DNA of 64,000 nucleotides from Streptomyces plumbidurans (GTDB taxonomy: Bacteria; Actinomycetota; Actinomycetes; Streptomycetales; Streptomycetaceae), in the NCBI RefSeq assembly GCF_019857225.1, contig NZ_JAFJSY010000022.1:1-64000 (forward strand). Reading direction: 5' to 3'. How positions within the stretch are numbered: position 1 is the stretch's first letter; every line of letters starts with the position of its first letter. Position numbers and translations under genes: made by a program. The notes under the pieces were generated by a model. The model did not search any database. It was not told the DNA's origin and saw only the letters and a list, made by a program, of their open reading frames with translations. Below are positions 60,973 through 64,000 of the stretch, piece after piece.

Positions 60973-61800
60973 GTGAGCAAGGTCCCCCCGATCATCCTCA
61001 ACAACGGCGTCGAGATGCCCCAGCTGGGCTTCGGCGTCTGGCAGGTGCCGGACGACGAGGCGGAGCGTGCTGTGGCCACCGCGCTGGAGGCCGGGTACCG
61101 CAGCGTCGACACAGCCGCGATCTACGGCAACGAAGAGGGCACCGGCCGGGCGATCGCGGCCTCCGGCGTCCCGCGCGAGGACATCTTCGTCACCACCAAG
61201 CTGCACAACCGCGACCAGGGGTACGACTCGACGCTGCGCGCGTTCGACGTGTCGCTCGGCAAGCTCGGCCTGGAGTACGTCGACCTGTATCTGATCCACT
61301 GGCCGACCCCGGCCCGGGACAAGTACGTCGACACGTACAAGGCCTTCGAGAAGCTGCACGCCGACGGCCGCATCCGCGCGATCGGCGTCTCCAACTTCGA
61401 GCCGGAGCACCTGCGTCGGCTGATCGAGGAGACCTCGGTCGTCCCGGCGGTCGACCAGATCGAGCTGCACCCGCATCTGCAGCAGCACGCCGCCCGCGAG
61501 TTCCACGCCGAGCAGGGCATCGCGACCGAGGCCTGGTCGCCGCTCGGCTCGGGCAAGGGACTCCTGGAGGTCCCGGCGATCGTCGCCATCGCGCAGAAGC
61601 ACGGGCGCACCCCGGCCCAGATCGTCCTGCGCTGGCACCTCCAGATCGGCAACATCGTGATCCCCAAGTCCGTGACGCCGTCCCGGATCAGGGAGAACAT
61701 CGAGGTCTTCGACTTCAGCCTGGACACCGAGGACCTGGCGGCCATCAGCGCGCTGAACGAGGACCGGCGCCTGGGCCCCGACCCGAACGCCCTCAACTGA
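60973..61800 (+). CDS. Aldo/keto reductase (2,5-diketo-gluconate reductase type)
   Basis: A 275-aa TIM-barrel reductase with the catalytic tetrad in place: Asp and Tyr in VDTAAIYGNEEG (about 45-56), Lys in VTTKLHNRD (about 73-81) and His in DLYLIHWPTP (about 105-114). The NADPH-binding IPKSVTPSRIREN lies near 230. It reduces small aldehydes or ketoses using NADPH. GTG 60973 is used as the start. A strong terminator follows at 61842. Confidence 0.92.
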   Translation: MSKVPPIILNNGVEMPQLGFGVWQVPDDEAERAVATALEAGYRSVDTAAIYGNEEGTGRAIAASGVPREDIFVTTKLHNRDQGYDSTLRAFDVSLGKLGLEYVDLYLIHWPTPARDKYVDTYKAFEKLHADGRIRAIGVSNFEPEHLRRLIEETSVVPAVDQIELHPHLQQHAAREFHAEQGIATEAWSPLGSGKGLLEVPAIVAIAQKHGRTPAQIVLRWHLQIGNIVIPKSVTPSRIRENIEVFDFSLDTEDLAAISALNEDRRLGPDPNALN

Positions 61801-61841
61801 GCCCGACCCCCTTCGACGGAACCTGACACCGGTCGGAACGA

Positions 61842-61884
61842 GGCTCCGCCCCGTCGCGCGAGTACCACGCGGCGGGGCGGAGCC
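61842..61884 (+). terminator. Terminator downstream of the aldo/keto reductase
   Basis: A 12-bp perfect stem, GGCTCCGCCCCG (61842-61853) with CGGGGCGGAGCC (61873-61884), and a loop of 19 bases. It lies 42 bp after the stop codon and is followed by a short T-run (GTTTCC). Confidence 0.8.
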
Positions 61885-62021
61885 GTTTCCGCATTCATGA
61901 GGCTTGTTGCCGAGTTCATGGACGTGTTTCCGCGTTCACAGTCTTGACGCGAGCATGCCCATGGGTCCACCGTGTACGCCAACCCGGTCAGGAAACTTTC
62001 CTAACAGAAGGGTCCCCCACA

Positions 62022-62717
62022 GTGCGTATACGAACACTGACCCTCGCCGCGGCCTCCGGGGCCGCCCTGCTCGCAGCCGGAGTGCTCCCTGCGAGCGCCT
62101 CCGGCTCCGCGGGACCGGCGTCCACCCAGGAGGGCTCGGTCAGCGCGGCCGACCTGCTCGCCAAGGTGACGTCCTGCTCCCAGATCTCCAACGGCAAGTA
62201 CCGCACCGACGAGGAGACGTCGGCCACCGTCCCCGTGTGCGGCAAGAACGGCGCCGTGTTCTGGAAGGCCGACATGGACGTCGACTGCGACGGCCAGCGC
62301 ACGTCGAACTGCAACGAGGACACCGACCCCTGGTACCAGGACGACACGGCCTTCCATCAGTCCAACGGCAGCCCGCTGAAGGCGGATTCACTGCCGTACG
62401 TCGTCGTGCCCAGCTCCAGCGGCATCTGGAACTACGCGAACGCCGGCATCAAGGGCGGCGGCGTGGTCGCGGTGATCTACGACAACAAGGTGGAGTACGC
62501 CGTCGTCGGCGACACCGGCCCCACGCAGATCATCGGCGAGGCCTCCTACGCCACCGCCGACGCGCTCGGCATCGACCCCGACCCGGAGACCGGCGGCACC
62601 GACTCCGGGGTGACCTACATCCTCTTCAAGAACTCGCAGGTCTCCCCCATCGAGAGCCACAGCGCGGCGGTGACGCTGGGCGACCGGCTGGCCAAGCAGT
62701 TCCTGCAGAACAACTAG
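62022..62717 (+). CDS. Secreted GH75-type chitosanase
   Basis: A 231-aa exported protein. The signal peptide (TLTLAAASGAALLAAGVLP, then ASA) is followed by a compact domain with the GH75 pattern: VFWKADMDVDCDGQ (about 79-92, acidic catalytic region), CNEDTDPWYQDDTAFHQS, LPYVVVPSSS, VVAVIYDNKVEYAVVGDTGP and IGEASYATADALGI. It should cleave chitosan beta-1,4 bonds outside the cell. The GTG at 62022 with AGAAGGG upstream is chosen; the frame extends 26 codons upstream but would bury the signal peptide. It is transcribed alone. Confidence 0.9.
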   Translation: MRIRTLTLAAASGAALLAAGVLPASASGSAGPASTQEGSVSAADLLAKVTSCSQISNGKYRTDEETSATVPVCGKNGAVFWKADMDVDCDGQRTSNCNEDTDPWYQDDTAFHQSNGSPLKADSLPYVVVPSSSGIWNYANAGIKGGGVVAVIYDNKVEYAVVGDTGPTQIIGEASYATADALGIDPDPETGGTDSGVTYILFKNSQVSPIESHSAAVTLGDRLAKQFLQNN

Positions 62718-62769
62718 AGCCGCCCGGGGAGGACGGACGCGGTGCAGCCCGACCGGCCGTGCGCGGCGG

Positions 62770-63474
62770 TCAGTTGGGCTGCCCGATCGGCCGCACGACG
62801 ACGGTGTTGACGTCGACTCCGGCCGGTTGCCCGAGTGCCCAGACGATCGAGTCCGCGATCTGGTCGGCGGTCAGCAGATGACCGGGTGGCAGGCCGCCGT
62901 CCCAGAACGGGGTCTCCACCCGTCCGGGTGCGATCAGGGTGACGCCGATGCCGAACTCCGTGACCTGACGGCGGGTGTTCTCGGCGAGACCCGTCACCGC
63001 CCACTTGGTCGCCCCGTAGATGTTGCCGGGGGTGTTCACGAACCCGGCGACACTGCCGACCAGGACGATCCGGCCCCGGCTCTCCTTGAGCGCGTCGACG
63101 GAGGCCCGCACGAGCAGCGCCGGGCCGAGGACGTTGGTGAGCACCATCTCGGTCCAGCCGGCCGGGTCGCCGTCCGCCACGGAGTCGTGGGTGGCGAACC
63201 CGGCGTTGGCCACGACCGTGTCCAGCCGGCCGTACGTCTTGAGTGTGCTGTCGACCGCGGACTGCACGTCGGCGTACTCGGCCGCGTGCCCGGGAAGCGT
63301 CAACAGCTGCTCGGGGCTGCCGAGTTCCTCGGCGAAGGCGCGCAGCCTTTCCTCCCGGCGCCCGGTGACGGCCACCCGCTGCCCGGCGTCGAGCAGCCGG
63401 CGCGCGACGGCGGCGCCGATGCCGGTGGCTCCGCCGGTGATCAGTGTGACGGGCGATTCGGTGGTCGTGGCCAT
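62770..63474 (-). CDS. Short-chain dehydrogenase/reductase
   Basis: A 234-aa classical SDR with TGGATGIG (about 13-20), NAG in VVANAGFATH, catalytic Ser in VLVGSVAGF, and the intact YxxxK in IYGATKWAVTGL (about 153-164), then LIAPGRVETPFW. NAD(P)-dependent oxidation or reduction of an alcohol or ketone; the substrate is unknown. It contrasts with the SDR at 46.6 kb, which lacks Tyr and Lys. It lies 57 bp downstream of the WD40-type gene on the same strand and may or may not be co-transcribed. Confidence 0.9.
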   Translation of the reverse strand: MATTTESPVTLITGGATGIGAAVARRLLDAGQRVAVTGRREERLRAFAEELGSPEQLLTLPGHAAEYADVQSAVDSTLKTYGRLDTVVANAGFATHDSVADGDPAGWTEMVLTNVLGPALLVRASVDALKESRGRIVLVGSVAGFVNTPGNIYGATKWAVTGLAENTRRQVTEFGIGVTLIAPGRVETPFWDGGLPPGHLLTADQIADSIVWALGQPAGVDVNTVVVRPIGQPN

Positions 63475-63531
63475 GTCTCCCCCTGTGGTTCGTTCGACAT
63501 GGGGAGTGAACCAGTTGGAGCGCTCTCCAAG

Positions 63532-64000
63532 TCAAGTGCCGCAGCTGTCGCGGTACGGCACGGACGGCAGGTACCGGTGCCACTCGGCCTCGGTGGCGCC
63601 GCCCCCGGCCCGCGAGCACACCTCGGAGGCGGCATCGCTCGGCGCCAACTCGGCGGTGCGGTCCGGCAGATGGGGTGTGGCGATGTGCAGGGTGCGCGCG
63701 TGCGGGCCGAACCCCAGGGCGAGCACGGGCCCGTCACCGGCCGGTACGGTCGCGGCCGGCAGCCGGGTCCGCGCGGTCTCCCACACCTGCACGGATCCGT
63801 CGGCCGCGCTCGCCGCGAGCAGGGAACCGTCGGCGGAGAAGGCGAGGGCCGACCTCGTCACGGTGGCGCCGGTCGGCCTGAGGACCGCGAGCCTGCGCCA
63901 GGTGCGCGCGTCCCACAGGGTGAGGCGGCCGACGCCGTCCTCGGCGGCGAGGTAGCGCGCGTCCGGGCTGAAAGCGCCCGTGGCGAGCAGGTCCTCGCCC
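63532..64000 (-). CDS. WD40-repeat protein, C-terminal fragment (start outside window)
   Basis: The minus-strand frame is open from the right edge to TGA at 63532, giving at least 155 residues. Two WD40 blades are visible: AFSPDARYLAAEDG...LTLWDARTWRR and AFSADGSLLAASAADG...VQVWETARTR. The end is WHRYLPSVPYRDSCGT. Internal GTG/ATG codons are not convincing starts because the repeat pattern continues upstream. In Streptomyces such C-termini belong to large WD40 proteins, often with an N-terminal NB-ARC/kinase or HTH part, which cannot be seen here. Confidence 0.8.
   Translation of the reverse strand, partial: GEDLLATGAFSPDARYLAAEDGVGRLTLWDARTWRRLAVLRPTGATVTRSALAFSADGSLLAASAADGSVQVWETARTRLPAATVPAGDGPVLALGFGPHARTLHIATPHLPDRTAELAPSDAASEVCSRAGGGATEAEWHRYLPSVPYRDSCGT

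Overview
The window is high-GC chromosomal DNA from a streptomycete or a close relative. The evidence is the codon bias, the frequent GTG starts with GGAGG-type ribosome binding sites, chains of 4-bp ATGA/GTGA gene overlaps, a tRNA-Leu(GAG) without an encoded CCA, and gene families typical of Streptomyces (duplicated OFA transporters, the SCO3242-type prenyltransferase operon, GH33 and GH75 secreted hydrolases). No integrase, transposase, phage gene or CRISPR array is seen, so this looks like a chromosomal accessory or arm region.

Layout. 0-3.3 kb: a TerB-like protein, a membrane acyltransferase, a PrsW-type intramembrane protease and tRNA-Leu. 3.4-15.3 kb: an oxalate/formyl-CoA cluster. An aldehyde dehydrogenase-sucD-sucC operon diverges from a ThDP enzyme (probable oxalyl-CoA decarboxylase), formyl-CoA transferase, an ADP-forming acyl-CoA synthetase and two tandem OFA transporters. 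15.4-23.9 kb (minus strand): an almost fully translationally coupled Ebo-like operon encoding an inositol-phosphate-synthase-like cyclase, a UbiA prenyltransferase, a TIM-barrel isomerase, EboA, a TatD-like hydrolase, EboE and an EboF-like phosphodiesterase. 24-35.4 kb (minus): a carbohydrate operon with a ROK regulator, an Rbs-type ABC importer, a Gfo/Idh oxidoreductase, an isomerase, a secreted sugar dehydrogenase with PKD and CBM6 modules, and a ThuA/DUF1080 lipoprotein. 35.5-45.7 kb: the second half of the oxalate/formate system. It holds a GntR regulator, a KAS III, a third OFA transporter with its 44-aa small subunit, a PanE-like reductase, a split NAD-linked formate dehydrogenase and FdhD. 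45.7-64 kb: regulator/enzyme pairs (LysR/SDR, MarR/quinone oxidoreductase, LysR/BASS, Lrp/MFS), sialidase, chitosanase, acyl-CoA ligase, aldo-keto reductase, SDR and a WD40 fragment.

How the genes may work together. Oxalate would enter by OFA antiport and be activated by Frc or by the ADP-forming synthetase. It would then be decarboxylated to formyl-CoA, and the released formate would be oxidised to CO2 with NADH formation by the formate dehydrogenase. The PanE-like reductase next to the third OFA transporter could reduce oxalyl-CoA to glyoxylate for assimilation, as PanE2 does in Methylobacterium extorquens. The two halves lie about 24 kb apart but share an ACTGTA-type promoter element, also found upstream of the GntR gene, which suggests one regulon.

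Two non-coding stretches stand out. At 47.3-48.0 kb there is a roughly 152-bp tandem array made of decaying copies of the 3' end of the neighbouring SDR gene. At 55.3-56.2 kb there is a second degenerate repeat field of unknown origin. All family calls come from reading the sequences; no database search was run.
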